A model generated the notes under the pieces. That model saw nothing but the letters and a program-made list of their open reading frames with translations. It was not told where the DNA came from and made no database searches. A stretch of 64,000 nt of DNA, taken from positions 310,001 through 374,000 of the forward strand of contig NC_009392.2 of NCBI RefSeq assembly GCF_000002875.2. Direction: 5' to 3'. Both the position numbers and the translations under genes were made by a program. Source of the stretch: Leishmania infantum JPCM5. Lineage: Eukaryota; Euglenozoa; Kinetoplastea; Trypanosomatida; Trypanosomatidae. Positions 10,776-22,175 of the stretch are shown here, one piece after another. The first letter of the stretch is position 1. Each line of letters starts with the position of its first letter.

Positions 10776-11742
10776 GGCGGCTCAACACGGCGCGGACGAG
10801 AAAGCGGCGGCAGGCATCTCTGTGCACGTGCTCTGCGGGCCGTCGCTGACGTACTACTCCGGGGCAGGGGGGGAGGGAAGTAAGCAGAGCCGTGCAATGC
10901 ATGGCTCATGGGTGCCCTCTCCGTGCACCGGCATTACTCAGACCGCCTGGTGGGGCAGCAGGCATCGAGCTAGTAGCTGGGCGGTGCTGCTGCCGTCGCG
11001 CCCGACACTTTGGGGATGGTCGAGGACGAGCGCAGCGTCAGCAGGGGAGAAAGAAAATAGTGAGAGACCGAGATAAACGAGTCAGCGGCAGCGCGTAACC
11101 TCCCACGCACACCGTCTTCGTGACGCGTGGCAGGGGCCTCTTACCTACTGGTGTATGTATGCCTTCTCGCTTTCACTACCGCCTTTGCCCTCGCCCTTGC
11201 TCTTCCCTCCGCACCCCCGCCTCTCGGGTCGGCTGCCAGCACGCCTCCACGTTCGGTTTCGTCACAGCGGTGCTCTCTCGCTTTCATCTCTTTGTGGATG
11301 GAGGCGCGTGCGGGGACTGGTGCGGGCCTCTCCCCTCCTCCGCATAGAGTAAACTCACCCATGCACGTACGTGCGCGCGCGCGAAGACAGCAGGCAGCAC
11401 GGCGGTCCATTGGCGTGTGTGTGTGTGTGTGTGTGCGGGTTTCTGAAGCGAGGCCGCTGCGTTGCTGCGGAAAAGGCTCAACCGCACGAGCAAGGAAGAA
11501 GAAGGAAGCAGCGAAGGGGATGCGGAGTCACCTACGGCACCGTTCGCGCTGCTGACACCGCGCACACCCCACCCCGCACACACATACGCACGCACACGCG
11601 TGCCTGCGCAGAGAGGTGCGTTCTTGCGTGTGTGGAATGGTCGATTCCTCTTGCTTCTGCACACAGCCATCTTGATCTCGAGCGCGCAAGAGCGCCACTT
11701 TCACGACACAGAGCACAAAGGCGGTCCGCTCTATAGCAGTCA
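10776..11742 (+). other. Intergenic region between tuzin 2 and the tuzin relic
   Basis: Nothing coding is supported here. A GT run lies at about 11417-11435 and CA-rich sequence at 11560-11600. Confidence 0.45.
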
Positions 11743-13098
11743 ATGTCGAGACTCCGCCGCACCAGCGTACCGCTCTACTTTCACACACACTGACGGCTTG
11801 TGCGCTCCTCGACTCACATCGCTCCCTCTGGAGCGGCACCGACGGCACCATCGCGTCCGCCTGCGTGCGCCTTGACAACATCGATCTCATCGGCTGCGTC
11901 GGCGACACCGCTGCGGCCAAGCCTCCTTATGCGCGGTATGTCGGTAAGTTCTTTGGTAATAGCGCGAGCGCCGCTGCTGCTGGCGGCAGCATCACGTCCA
12001 TGATTCCTGGAGTCGTCTACGCCGTTCACCTGCAGCACCTCTTCCTGCCGCTCATCATCGAGATCGGCTTTGGCGTCCACATTGAACACGATAAGAGCGA
12101 GGAGTACCTCAGCGGCTTGGTGGGTGGCGTCTTCGTGCGCGTGAACGGCAACGGAACGTATAGAACGCTGCTGCTGGACAGCAGCGGCTTCAACGTGGCT
12201 GGTCCCGCGGAGACGATAATCCCACCAGAAGGCCGACCGAAAATCCTGAGCACAGCTGAGCACCGCGAGGTGGTGGAACGGTTTCACACGGCCTGCTTGG
12301 CGCACATTCCGCAAGAGTGGCCCCTGCGCGTGCTGGACGAATCGAGGCGGCATAGAGACCACCATCGATGGGTGCTGCAGCTTCTGAAAAAGCGGGTAGC
12401 CGAGCGCGGCTTGCGCTGCGATTCCATCAACTGCAGCGGTGTGGTCAGCGCGGTTATGGCGCTTTCGCGTATCGCCTTCGCGTTGGAGCACCATTTGATG
12501 ACTCATCGCAGAGAGCAACGTACACTTCAGCTCGCAAGCGCCACTAACTCGCTCACGCACACGTCAAATCGCATCCGTAGCGTCCTTTTACGGCCTCATC
12601 GGTGCCGCAGCACATTACTTCGCAACAAAGAGAAGAGAATACAGTTTTCCAGTTGGTGCCGTAGCGTCCCTGCAGCGCCGTGCGCACGGAGGCTGCGCGG
12701 GGGCAGTAGCTCGCGGCGGGTGTACAAGGGCGCGGTCGCGCTGGCGTGCGACGGTCGTCTGTGCGATCTCGCCCGGGAGGTGGCCATGGAGCCGCTGACC
12801 GTGGCAGGCGCTGGGCTGCCGCGCCGCGACGCCTGCACGAGTCCCGTGCTCGACCGCGAGCGCAGGCACTCGCCTACGCGCAGCACACTTTGTGGGCCCC
12901 GTCAGCCCCAGCCGCATCATCGACATCATCGGAACGAGCAGCAGCGATTTGGACGAGCTGTTTGCCGCCGTGCACCAAGGCCGCGGCCGGCGGCGCTGTG
13001 GAGGGCACTGCGCCGCACGGTCCCGTAAAGGATGTGTGGCTGCTGCGCACGAGGCTTTTCCGCTCCGCTGCGCCTTTCCCCGGTGCTGCCGGCTGTAG
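11743..13098 (+). pseudogene. Tuzin pseudogene at the left edge of the array (chimeric)
   Basis: The sequence is tuzin-derived but broken. An ATG at 11743 reads only 16 codons before a stop. The frame opening near 11865 then carries recognisable tuzin blocks: VGGVFVRVNGNGT (against GGIVGRVNSNGT in tuzin 1), REVVERFHTACL, RRHRDHHRWVLQL and TNSLTHTSN. About 50 residues are missing after FHTACL, and the whole P-loop domain is absent: from about 12680 the sequence jumps to RVYKGAVALACDGRLCDL, after which further shifts are needed to reach GTSSSDLDELFAA and the end at 13098. Base 12680 is also the first base of the 5.17-kb tandem unit, so the left part is unique and the right part is array sequence. 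Confidence 0.85.
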
Positions 13099-14147
13099 AT
13101 GCGAGGTGAGGTGAGGTGGTGATGGAGGAGGGCGGGGCAGGGATCTGTGCGAGCGCGTGAGTGCGGGGGTGGAGGGGCACACTCACATGCTCCGACTCGC
13201 ATCTGCTGCTCTTCGTCGTGCCGCCTTTCTGTGTGGTGCCGAGCGGCTGCGGTGCCGTCTCTGTGCGCCCTCGCCCCGTGCCTATCCGCCGCCTCCATCT
13301 CTGCTGTCTGCAACGAGCGGGACGGGCGGTGACGGCGCGGCGCCGGTGGTGTCGGTGGATTGTCGCAGCGGTGGGCGCGGTGGTGCTGCGTGCCAGGGCC
13401 GCGACGGAGGAGGTGTGTATGTGTGTGTGTGTGTGTGTCGCTGTCTTTCCTCGCGCTGTTGTCGTGGATGCTTCTTCTGCTCTCTGGTGCTGTGAAGGGT
13501 GGCGCACGGGTGACGGGGTTGGCGGGTGGTGGCGCGGCGGTGCAGGATGGAGGGTGCTGGAGCCCTGCCGCACAGGCACGCCGAGGCCCCTCCGTCCCCC
13601 TCTGCACGCACCGCGCACCACAGGCCTCACACAGGCGCGCCTAGGACAGCGCAAGGGAGAAAGAAAGCAGCAAGCAACCGCGGGCGACAATTTGTGCCAC
13701 GGCGGTCCTTTGCGCTCTCTCTTCCTCCCGTCCCTCGCCCCGGCTGTGCGCCGCGGCGGCGTGTCTGACACCCACCGGCCCCCTCTCCCTATGCTTGTGT
13801 GTATGCCAGCAGGTGGCCCACCCGCCCCAGCTGTGCACGACTCGCAGTCGTCTTTGCCTGTCCCCTCACCACTCCCCCCCCCGCACACTTCTCGCTCTGC
13901 CTCTCTCTCCTCCCCGCCCCCAAAGCAAACGCGCACGGGCAAGCGCACAGCAACAAGAAGCGCGTGCACACGCAGCAGCAACAAAGACATCCCTTTGCCA
14001 GGACTCGACTCCCCTCCGCTCTCCCACTCGCTCACCCTCGCCGCCCTCCTCGCCAGCTCCGCTGCGCCATCTCGACCCCCTTGCCATTTCACCCCCCCCT
14101 CCGTCCACATCTGCTTTACATCCGTTTTCCGGTGTGAGCGTGCGAAG
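13099..14147 (+). other. Unit 1: tuzin-relic to amastin spacer
   Basis: The spacer is noncoding. It contains a GT microsatellite at about 13413-13438, a run of nine C at about 13874-13882, and one of eight C at 14092-14099. An open frame of several hundred codons runs through it into the amastin, but it reads repeat and pyrimidine sequence and is not a credible extension. Confidence 0.6.
14057..14137 (+). promoter_or_regulatory. Unit 1: polypyrimidine tract and likely splice acceptor of amastin
   Basis: A pyrimidine-rich stretch ends at the AG of GGTGTGAG (14136-14137), the first AG after the tract and only 10 bases before the ATG. The earlier AG at 14055-14056 (CGCCAG) is the alternative acceptor. 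Confidence 0.4.
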
Positions 14148-14729
14148 ATGGCGTGCAGGATCGGCATGATTCTCTACGTGATCTTCCAGTTCCTCGCGTT
14201 TCTCTTTGTGCTGGTGGGCACGCCGATCGACATGTTTCGCGTGAAGGAACTCGGGAGATTTGCCAACACGCCGTGTCTGACCTTGTGGGGCGGAAAGGAA
14301 GAGTGCTACAGCACAATGTACGACGTGTCGTATGAGGAACTGTGGGCGAACTGCACTCACCGCCGCCTCCAGTTCCGCGTTGCGGCGTCACTCGCTGTCA
14401 TTTCCATCGTCGTGTACGGCTTGGCTTTCATCCTCGGCTTCATTGCACTGTGCTGCTGCTTTTTCTTCCGCTGGGTCTGCCTGACGCTCAACATCCTTGG
14501 CTTCGGCACCTTGGGCGTCGTCTGGGCGCTCATGGTGGTGGCCTACTACAAGGATGACGGCCTATTTTGCCCGAGGGTGAGCAGCCGCTTCGATTTTGGT
14601 TTCGGTTTCATTCTCCTCGTGGTGGCCTGGTGCCTGAATACCATAGACATTTTTTTCCTGCTGTTAGAGTGCGAGGCTGGGGACGCAACCGAGGAGGCAG
14701 TCCGTGCGCAAGATCCGAAGGAACAGTAG
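14148..14729 (+). CDS. Amastin-like surface protein, array copy 1
   Basis: The 193-residue product has the amastin signature at residues 43-53 (CLTLWGGKEEC) and four hydrophobic segments (about 5-27, 79-103, 107-132, 148-173). The start MACRIGMILYV aligns with the other copies and lies just after the leader tract. It shares its first 11 residues with copy 3, its start of the last membrane segment (SSRFDFGFGFILLV) with copy 2, and has its own first-loop sequence after the shared DMF (RVKELGRFAN, DVSYEELWANCTHRR). The cytoplasmic tail is ECEAGDATEEAVRAQDPKEQ. It is expected at the parasite surface, probably stage-regulated through its 3' UTR. Confidence 0.95.
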   Translation: MACRIGMILYVIFQFLAFLFVLVGTPIDMFRVKELGRFANTPCLTLWGGKEECYSTMYDVSYEELWANCTHRRLQFRVAASLAVISIVVYGLAFILGFIALCCCFFFRWVCLTLNILGFGTLGVVWALMVVAYYKDDGLFCPRVSSRFDFGFGFILLVVAWCLNTIDIFFLLLECEAGDATEEAVRAQDPKEQ

Positions 14730-16000
14730 GAGGAAGAGCGCAGGAGGAAGCGGCGCTCATGTCAGCGAGAGAGGGCGCTAGGGCTGCTGGTTCCGGTCTC
14801 TGCCTCGCACCGGCTTCTCTCTCGCGCTGCCCTCTCGTGCGTGCGCGTGCGGCGCGCCCCACGCGCTCTCGAGGCGGCGCAGACGTGCTCCCACACACAC
14901 GCGCAGGCCCCAGCACACAGCCCGAGGAGCCGCTCTCGCTCCCATTGTCCTCGCGTCTCTTCTCGAGCGCTTTCCTCCATCTCAACCGTTATGGCGGTGT
15001 GCGCGAATATGCTCTGACGTGTGGATGGCGGTGTGGCACGTAGGAAGGAACATGGTACGGTGTGCCGATGGTTTGCCTCTCTCGTGCTCACGTCATGTCA
15101 TGCGCGGCGCGTCTTTTCCTTCGCCGCTTGCCTGCTCTCCATCTGCACAAGGATGTGCGCTGTGTAGATGGCAGCGCGCATCCGGCGCCGGCAAGCCCAT
15201 CCATGCCCCCGTCCCCCCTCCCCGCCCTCACGCTCGCCCGGCGCACCCTTGGCGGAGCGGAGAAGCGAGATGGTGGCGCCGTCGCCGCAGGCCGGCGAAT
15301 CGGCGAGGGAAAACGAGGGCGAAAGAGAGAAGAGAACAGCCGAAGCGGGAGTGGAAGGGGGACGGAGAAGGGGGGTGACGGAGGCGCTCGTGAGACGGGA
15401 GTGGGAGGGAGGGAGGAGTCAGAGAGGCCTATGCGCACGCGCGCGAAACAGGAGAAGCGGCCGCGGCCCTCCTCCCTCCCCTCCGTCCACCTCGCCTTTC
15501 TCTTGCTGCGGCGGCACCCCGGTGCTCCTCGCACTGGCGAGAGGACGACGCAGAGCACCGCAGCGACATGGAAGGCGCCGAGCAGCGTCTCTGCCGCCCT
15601 CCCGGCTGTCGGTGCTTCGCCTTCTCTCTTCGTTGTGCGCGTGTTTGCCCTTCTTTTCGTTGCGCTCTCTCTGCGCGTGTGCAGACGCAAGAGGCCGATG
15701 GGCTGGGTGGGGAAGCGAGCAGCGGCAGCAAGTGCACACACACACACACACGCACGAGGCAATGAGGGGGAAAAGGAAGGAGCGAAGAAGTGCAGAGCGG
15801 AAGGGGCCCATGCGAAACGGAAAAGATGAACAACGAACGAGAGACGTGGCTGCTTTCCTCTTCGCTGCAACTCGTGCCCGTGCCCGTGTCTGCGTGTGCT
15901 TGTGCCTGTGTGCGCGCTCCGCCCCTCCATCTCGTCGCCTCTCCTGTGCTTTATCTTCGTCACTTCTCTCACTTCGTGGCTACACCGCTGGATCCTCAAG
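14730..16000 (+). other. Unit 1: amastin downstream region
   Basis: Noncoding, near-identical in all three units. Long open frames exist here on both strands (for example + 15168-16217) and recur in each unit, but they have low-complexity, Arg/Ser/Pro-rich translations and no family resemblance. A CA run lies at 15735-15752. Confidence 0.6.
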
Positions 16001-16370
16001 GCTCCGATGTCAAGAGTCTCCCTACCGTACTATGGAGTGCAGCAGCTTGAGGCGACTCAGGTGGAAGCATGGCATGCGGGCCGTGTGCAGGGTCTCAGAG
16101 GGCCCTGACCCGAAGCTGGCCGACTTCCTCCTTGAGCTCATCCGGCATTTACCTGTACCCGTCCCCTATTACCTGCGCGGCAGGCGCCACCACCTCCGCC
16201 CACGAGCAGCACCCTGAGCGCGGCTCGCCCTAGACGGCCCGGATTTAGCTGCAGTGCAACAGAGGTCGGTGGACCGTAGCGCGCGCGTCTACTTGCGGGC
16301 CTGCCTGCGATGGCGTGACACGCTGAAAGCGCGCATTCCGTTGCCCCGCCACGCAGGCAAACGATAAGCA
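16001..16370 (+). repeat. Unit 1: candidate SIDER-like segment
   Basis: This segment is related in ordered blocks to 2203-2700 after amastin 1 but lacks part of the middle. It lies well downstream of the amastin stop, likely in the 3' UTR. Assignment to SIDER is inferred from position, length and degenerate state. Confidence 0.42.
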
Positions 16371-17001
16371 GAACGAGAAGGGAGTGCGCACACACACACA
16401 CACAAAACGACCAAATGCAAAACGCCCCGCATCCGCTTGCTCGCCCGACCGCCGCCGTCGCCCGTCTTCTTCGGCTGAAAAGACGGCGTGCGTGCGCCTT
16501 TCTCCCCTTCCCCGTTGCGTTATTGTTTTATGCTTTTTTTTCTGTGCCGTCTTCCGGCGCGCGTTTCTCGCTTCTCCGCCCCTTCTCGCTTTCGCTCCTC
16601 GACTCGTCCACCCCAGCAGCGTCACCGCCCTCCCTCCCTCCCCTCGGAGAGGAGGGGCAGAGGGGACGCCGAGCTCTGCGCCGCTGCCACTGGTCGGGCT
16701 GCGCTATGTGCGCGCGTGTGTGCGTTCTCGTACGTCGGTGTATGCCCGTAGATGCATGCACATGCATAACTACACATATGCAGACGCGTGTGCCTTCGGG
16801 CAGCGCAGCCTCTTTCTGCTTCCACTCCCCTTCACCTGCCCTTCTTCTCTCCCCCTGTACGTACGTGTGTGCGGGACGCCTGCGTCGCTTCTCCCCACTC
16901 GCTGCCTCGTCCGCGCGACTCGTCCACTGCACACGCGCAAACGGGCAGGCACGCCCATACCCACATAAAGGTACGCGCTCTCGTACACTCAGCTGAGCAC
17001 A
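16371..17001 (+). other. Unit 1: spacer before the tuzin relic
   Basis: Noncoding; a short CA run at 16389-16403 and pyrimidine-rich stretches at 16500-16650 and 16800-16860 that would once have served trans-splicing of the tuzin. Confidence 0.5.
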
Positions 17002-18270
17002 ATGCTGAGCGGCATCGCCGGCATCCGTCGGTGCGCGGCACGTGGGGCAGGCGGTGCTGCTGCTGCCCGTACCTCTGGTGCGGCTGCGTCCGCATCCCCC
17101 AAAGTCCCTTCTTTGCTCTGATTGCTCGCCCGCCTCGGGCGCTGGTGGCGGGAGCGCGCATTTCATGCTGTGGCGCCCCACGCGCCCGGGCGCCTCACCG
17201 GCAAGATGTCGGAGACGGCGCACCGGGTGAGGGCCCTGCGGGCTGGCAGGAAGGGCCGCGCCGGTGTGCTCCGTCGTGGCGACGAGCCTCGAGGACGATG
17301 CCGCCCGCGCCGCGGCCGTGGTGCAGTCCGGCATGCACACGATGGGCACCGTCGCCAGGGTGGAGCGCATTGCGGCGCGGGAGCCGCCGAGTAGGATGTT
17401 GCACCGCGCGAGGCTGCTGGGGCTAGTAAGGCCGCTGCGCTCCTGCGCGCACGACCCGCGCGACGTCGAGGCCATCGCGCTGATCCTGTTTGGCCGCGGC
17501 TGGCGGGCGGAGCGGCTGTGACTGCCGGGGAGGGCGGGCCCCTCGCCGTGTGTGTTTGCGTCGAAGCTCGAGCAGGACGGCATTAGCGAGAGGGCGCAGC
17601 GGGTGAAGGAGGGGAGTCTTCGCCGTGCCCCGGCCAAGTACAAGGGCACCATGAGCTGCATGTTCGGCGTGTCTGCGGTCCGTGACGTCTTCACGATGAA
17701 CCGCCGCGCCCACCGGCGGCAGCAGCGGGGCCATCAGCTCAAGACAGCCATCGAGACCCCCTCCAAGGCCGTACGGTGATCCCAGGGCGAGGGTGTGCTG
17801 GCGACGGCCGACGATGCTCTCGCCGTGAAGCGCAAGGATGAGGAGGCGGCGGTGCGCACGGAGGCTGCGCGGGGGCAGTAGCTCGCGGCGGGTGTACAAG
17901 GGCGCGGTCGCGCTGGCGTGCGACGGTCGTCTGTGCGATCTCGCCCGGGAGGTGGCCATGGAGCCGCTGACCGTGGCAGGCGCTGGGCTGCCGCGCCGCG
18001 ACGCCTGCACGAGTCCCGTGCTCGACCGCGAGCGCAGGCACTCGCCTACGCGCAGCACACTTTGTGGGCCCCGTCAGCCCCAGCCGCATCATCGACATCA
18101 TCGGAACGAGCAGCAGCGATTTGGACGAGCTGTTTGCCGCCGTGCACCAAGGCCGCGGCCGGCGGCGCTGTGGAGGGCACTGCGCCGCACGGTCCCGTAA
18201 AGGATGTGTGGCTGCTGCGCACGAGGCTTTTCCGCTCCGCTGCGCCTTTCCCCGGTGCTGCCGGCTGTAG
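17002..18270 (+). pseudogene. Tuzin pseudogene, copy A
   Basis: An ATG at 17002 opens a tuzin-like start (MLSGIAGIRRCAARGAGG) that stops after 38 codons. Later blocks recall tuzin in shifted frames: HDPRDVEAIALILFGRGWRA (against ESTACILYHRGWRAERLYL in tuzin 2) ending in a stop at 17519-17521, RRAPAKYKGTMSCMFGVSAV at the former membrane segment, RVYKGAVALACDGRLC, GTSSSDLDELFAA and a terminal stop at 18268-18270. The P-loop region (about 90 residues in the intact genes) is missing. The relic spans the join between unit 1 and unit 2. A product is not expected. Confidence 0.87.
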
Positions 18271-19321
18271 ATGCGAGGTGAGGTGAGGTGGTGATGGAGG
18301 AGGGCGGGGCAGGGATCTGTGCGAGCGCGTGAGTGCGGGGGTGGAGGGGCACACTCACATGCTCCGACTCGCATCTGCTGCTCTTCGTCGTGCCGCCTTT
18401 CTGTGTGGTGCCGAGCGGCTGCGGTGCCGTCTCTGTGCGCCCTCGCCCCGTGCCTATCCGCCGCCTCCATCTCTGCTGTCTGCAACGAGCGGGACGGGCG
18501 GTGACGGCGCGGCGCCGGTGGTGTCGGTGGATTGTCGCAGCGGTGGGCGCGGTGGTGCTGCGTGCCAGGGCCGCGACGGAGGAGGTGTGTATGTGTGTGT
18601 GTGTGTGTGTGTCGCTGTCTTTCCTCGCGCTGTTGTCGTGGATGCTTCTTCTGCTCTCTGGTGCTGTGAAGGGTGGCGCACGGGTGACGGGGTTGGCGGG
18701 TGGTGGCGCGGCGGTGCAGGATGGAGGGTGCTGGAGCCCTGCCGCACAGGCACGCCGAGGCCCCTCCGTCCCCCTCTGCACGCACCGCGCACCACAGGCC
18801 TCACACAGGCGCGCCTAGGACAGCGCAAGGGAGAAAGAAAGCAGCAAGCAACCGCGGGCGACAATTTGTGCCACGGCGGTCCTTTGCGCTCTCTCTTCCT
18901 CCCGTCCCTCGCCCCGGCTGTGCGCCGCGGCGGCGTGTCTGACACCCACCGGCCCCCTCTCCCTATGCTTGTGTGTATGCCAGCAGGTGGCCCACCCGCC
19001 CCAGCTGTGCACGACTCGCAGTCGTCTTTGCCTGTCCCCTCACCACTCCCCCCCCGCACACTTCTCGCTCTGCCTCTCTCTCCTCCCCGCCCCCAAAACA
19101 AACGCGCACGGGCAAGCGCACAGCAACAAGAAGCGCGTGCACACGCAGCAGCAACAACGACATCCCTTTGCCAGGACTCGACTCCCCTCCGCTCTCCCAC
19201 TCGCTCACCCTCGCCGCCCTCCTCGCCAGCTCCGCTGCGCCATCTCGACCCCCTTGCCATTTCACCCCCCCCCTCCGTCCACATCTGCTTTACATCCGTT
19301 TTCCGGTGTGAGCGTGCGAAG
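18271..19321 (+). other. Unit 2: tuzin-relic to amastin spacer
   Basis: Noncoding; same layout as 13099-14147. The GT run ends at 18612 and is 2 bases longer than in unit 1; the two C runs before the amastin are eight and nine bases. Confidence 0.6.
19230..19311 (+). promoter_or_regulatory. Unit 2: polypyrimidine tract and likely splice acceptor of amastin
   Basis: Same arrangement as in unit 1, with the proximal AG at 19310-19311. Confidence 0.4.
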
Positions 19322-19849
19322 ATGACTTACAGGATCGGCATGCTTCTCTATGCCCTCCTCCAGTTCTTCGCGTTTCTCTTTGTGCTGGTGGGCACGCCGA
19401 TCGACATGTTTCGTCCACATGGTACGAGCAGGTTCTGCAGCACTCCGTGTCTGACCTTGTGGGGTTACAAGAACGAATGCTTCAACACCGCTTACGATTC
19501 GTGGGCGGACGATCTGTGGGCGAAGTGCCCGGACCGCCGCCTCCAGTTCCGCGTTGCCCAGGCACTCGCTGTCATTTCCATCGTCGTGTACGGCTTGGCT
19601 TTCATCCTCGGCTTCATTATGCTGTTCTGCTGCTTTTTCTTCCGCTGGGTCTGCCTGACGCTCAACATCCTTGGCAGCGCCACCTTGGGCGTCGTCTGGG
19701 CGCTCATGATGGTGGACTACTACAAGGATGACGGCAACTGTTGCCCGATGCTGAGCAGCCGCTTCGATTTCGGTTTGGGTTTCATTCTCCTCGTGTCGGC
19801 CTGGAGCCTTGATGTACTCGGCATCATCGTCCTGCTCCACATCTGCTAG
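19322..19849 (+). CDS. Amastin-like surface protein, array copy 2 (short tail)
   Basis: The 175-residue product has the amastin signature at residues 43-53 (CLTLWGYKNEC) and four hydrophobic segments in the usual places. It ends at HIC directly after the last membrane segment, so it lacks the 18-residue cytoplasmic tail of copies 1 and 3. After its stop, 54 bases further on, the sequence AATCCGAAGGAACAGTAG still matches the end of the copy 1 gene, so the tail was lost by sequence replacement or a shift rather than by deletion of the flank. The start MTYRIGMLLYALLQF differs from the MACRIGMILYVI start of the other two. Residues 65-82 (LWAKCPDRRLQFRVAQAL) are identical to copy 3. Confidence 0.94.
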   Translation: MTYRIGMLLYALLQFFAFLFVLVGTPIDMFRPHGTSRFCSTPCLTLWGYKNECFNTAYDSWADDLWAKCPDRRLQFRVAQALAVISIVVYGLAFILGFIMLFCCFFFRWVCLTLNILGSATLGVVWALMMVDYYKDDGNCCPMLSSRFDFGLGFILLVSAWSLDVLGIIVLLHIC

Positions 19850-21174
19850 ACTAGCCACGTAGCTGGAATGCCTAAACGTGAACAAAATCCGAAGGAACAG
19901 TAGGAGGAAGAGCGCAGGAGGAAGCGGCGCTCATGTCAGCGAGAGAGGGCGCTAGGGCTGCTGGTTCCGGTCTCTGCCTCGCACCGGCTTCTCTCTCGCG
20001 CTGCCCTCTCGTGCGTGCGCGTGCGGCGCGCCCCACGCGCTCTCGAGGCGGCGCAGACGTGCTCCCACACACACGCACAGGCCCCAGCACACAGCCCGAG
20101 GAGCCGCTCTCGCTCCCATTGTCCTCGCGTCTCTTCTCGAGCGCTTTCCTCCATCTCAACCGTTATGGCGGTGTGCGCGAATATGCTCTGACGTGTGGAT
20201 GGCGGTGTGGCACGTAGGAAGGAACATGGTACGGTGTGCCGATGGTTTGCCTCTCTCGTGCTCACGTCATGTCATGCGCGGCGCGTCTTTTCCTTCGTCG
20301 CTTGCCTGCTCTCCATCTGCACAAGGGTGTGCGCTGTGTAGATGGCAGCGCGCATCCGGCGCCGGCAAGCCCATCCATGCCCCCGTCCCCCCTCCCCGCC
20401 CTCACGCTCGCCCGGCGCACCCTTGGCGGAGCGGAGAAGCGAGATGGTGGCGCCGTCGCCGCAGGCCGGCGAATCGGCGAGGGAAAACGAGGGCGAAAGA
20501 GAGAAGAGAACAGCCGAAGCGGGAGTGGAAGGGGGACGGAGAAGGGGGGTGACGGAGGCGCTCGTGAGACGGGAGTGGGAGGGAGGGAGGAGTCAGAGAG
20601 GCCTATGCGCACGCGCGCGAAACAGGAGAAGCGGCCGCGGCCCTCCTCCCTCCCCTCCGTCCACCTCGCCTTTCTCTTGCTGCGGCGGCACCCCGGTGCT
20701 CCTCGCACTGGCGAGAGGACGACGCAGAGCACCGCAGCGACATGGAAGGCGCCGAGCAGCGTCTCTGCCGCCCTCCCGGCTGTCGGTGCTTCGCCTTCTC
20801 TCTTCGTTGTGCGCGTGTTTGCCCTTCTTTTCGTTGCGCTCTCTCTGCGCGTGTGCAGACGCAAGAGGCCGATGGGCTGGGTGGGGAAGCGAGCAGCGGC
20901 AGCAAGTGCACACACACACACACACGCACGAGGCAATGAGGGGGAAAAGGAAGGAGCGAAGAAGTGCAGAGCGGAAGGGGCCCATGCGAAACGGAAAAGA
21001 TGAACAACGAACGAGAGACGTGGCTGCTTTCCTCTTCGCTGCAACTCGTGCCCGTGCCCGTGTCTGCGTGTGCTTGTGCCTGTGTGCGCGCTCCGCCCCT
21101 CCATCTCGTCGCCTCTCCTGTGCTTTATCTTCGTCACTTCTCTCACTTCGTGGCTACACCGCTGGATCCTCAAG
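19850..21174 (+). other. Unit 2: amastin downstream region
   Basis: Noncoding; begins with the leftover of the amastin tail (to 19902), then matches 14730-16000. Confidence 0.6.
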
Positions 21175-21544
21175 GCTCCGATGTCAAGAGTCTCCCTACC
21201 GTACTATGGAGTGCAGCAGCTTGAGGCGACTCAGGTGGAAGCATGGCATGCGGGCCGTGTGCAGGGTCTCAGAGGGCCCTGACCCGAAGCTGGCCGACTT
21301 CCTCCTTGAGCTCATCCGGCATTTACCTGTACCCGTCCCCTATTACCTGCGCGGCAGGCGCCACCACCTCCGCCCACGAGCAGCACCCTGAGCGCGGCTC
21401 GCCCTAGACGGCCCGGATTTAGCTGCAGTGCAACAGAGGTCGGTGGACCGTAGCGCGCGCGTCTACTTGCGGGCCTGCCTGCGATGGCGTGACACGCTGA
21501 AAGCGCGCATTCCGTTGCCCCGCCACGCAGGCAAACGATAAGCA
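21175..21544 (+). repeat. Unit 2: candidate SIDER-like segment
   Basis: Copy of 16001-16370, essentially identical. Confidence 0.42.
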
Positions 21545-22175
21545 GAACGAGAAGGGAGTGCGCACACACACACACACAAAACGACCAAATGCAAAACGCC
21601 CCGCATCCGCTTGCTCGCCCGACCGCCGCCGCCGCCCGTCTTCTTCGGCTGAAAAGACGGCGTGCGTGCGCCTTTCTCCCCTTCCCCGTTGCGTTATTGT
21701 TTTATGCTTTTTTTTCTGTGCCGTCTTCCGGCCCGCGTTTCTCGCTTCTCCGCCCCTTCTCGCTTTCGCTCCTCGACTCGTCCACCCCAGCAGCGTCACC
21801 GCCCTCCCTCCCTCCCCTCGGAGAGGAGGGGCAGAGGGGACGCCGAGCTCTGCGCCGCTGCCACTGGTCGGGCTGCGCTATGTGCGCGCGTGTGTGCGTT
21901 CTCGTACGTCGGTGTATGCCCGTAGATGCATGCACATGCATAACTACACATATGCAGACGCGTGTGCCTTCGGGCAGCGCAGCCTCTTTCTGCTTCCACT
22001 CCCCTTCACCTGCCCTTCTTCTCTCCCCCTGTACGTACGTGTGTGCGGGACGCCTGCGTCGCTTCTCCCCACTCGCTGCCTCGTCCGCGCGACTCGTCCA
22101 CTGCACACGCGCAAACGGGCAGGCACGCCCATACCCACATAAAGGTACGCGCTCTCGTACACTCAGCTGAGCACA
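21545..22175 (+). other. Unit 2: spacer before the tuzin relic
   Basis: Noncoding; copy of 16371-17001 with single-base changes such as GGCCCGCG at about 21730 where units 1 and 3 read GGCGCGCG. Confidence 0.5.

Larger units (their letters stand above)
12680..17851 (+). repeat. Tandem amastin/tuzin-relic unit 1 (5172 bp)
   Basis: This is the first complete copy of the array unit, starting at the GTGCGCACGGAGG landmark. Order within the unit: 3' part of a tuzin relic, GT microsatellite, pyrimidine-rich amastin leader, amastin, long 3' region with a SIDER-like segment, 5' part of the next tuzin relic. Noncoding parts match units 2 and 3 almost base for base; the amastin gene is the main difference. 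Confidence 0.93.

Noticed and set aside
13161..14147. Long open frame running from the tuzin relic into array amastin 1 (and its equivalents in units 2 and 3)
   Set aside because: It reads microsatellite and pyrimidine-tract sequence, its frame changes with GT and C run length between units, and the amastin start after the leader is clear.
15168..16217. 350-codon + strand open frame repeated in every unit, and the 304-codon - strand frame opposite it
   Set aside because: Both are low-complexity Arg/Ser/Pro-rich translations of GC-rich repeats. They recur only because the units are copies, and no family features are seen.
16528..17694. 389-codon - strand open frame opposite the tuzin relic, repeated in each unit
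   Set aside because: It is antisense to a pseudogene on the strand opposite to the transcription unit; composition follows the GC skew of the relic.
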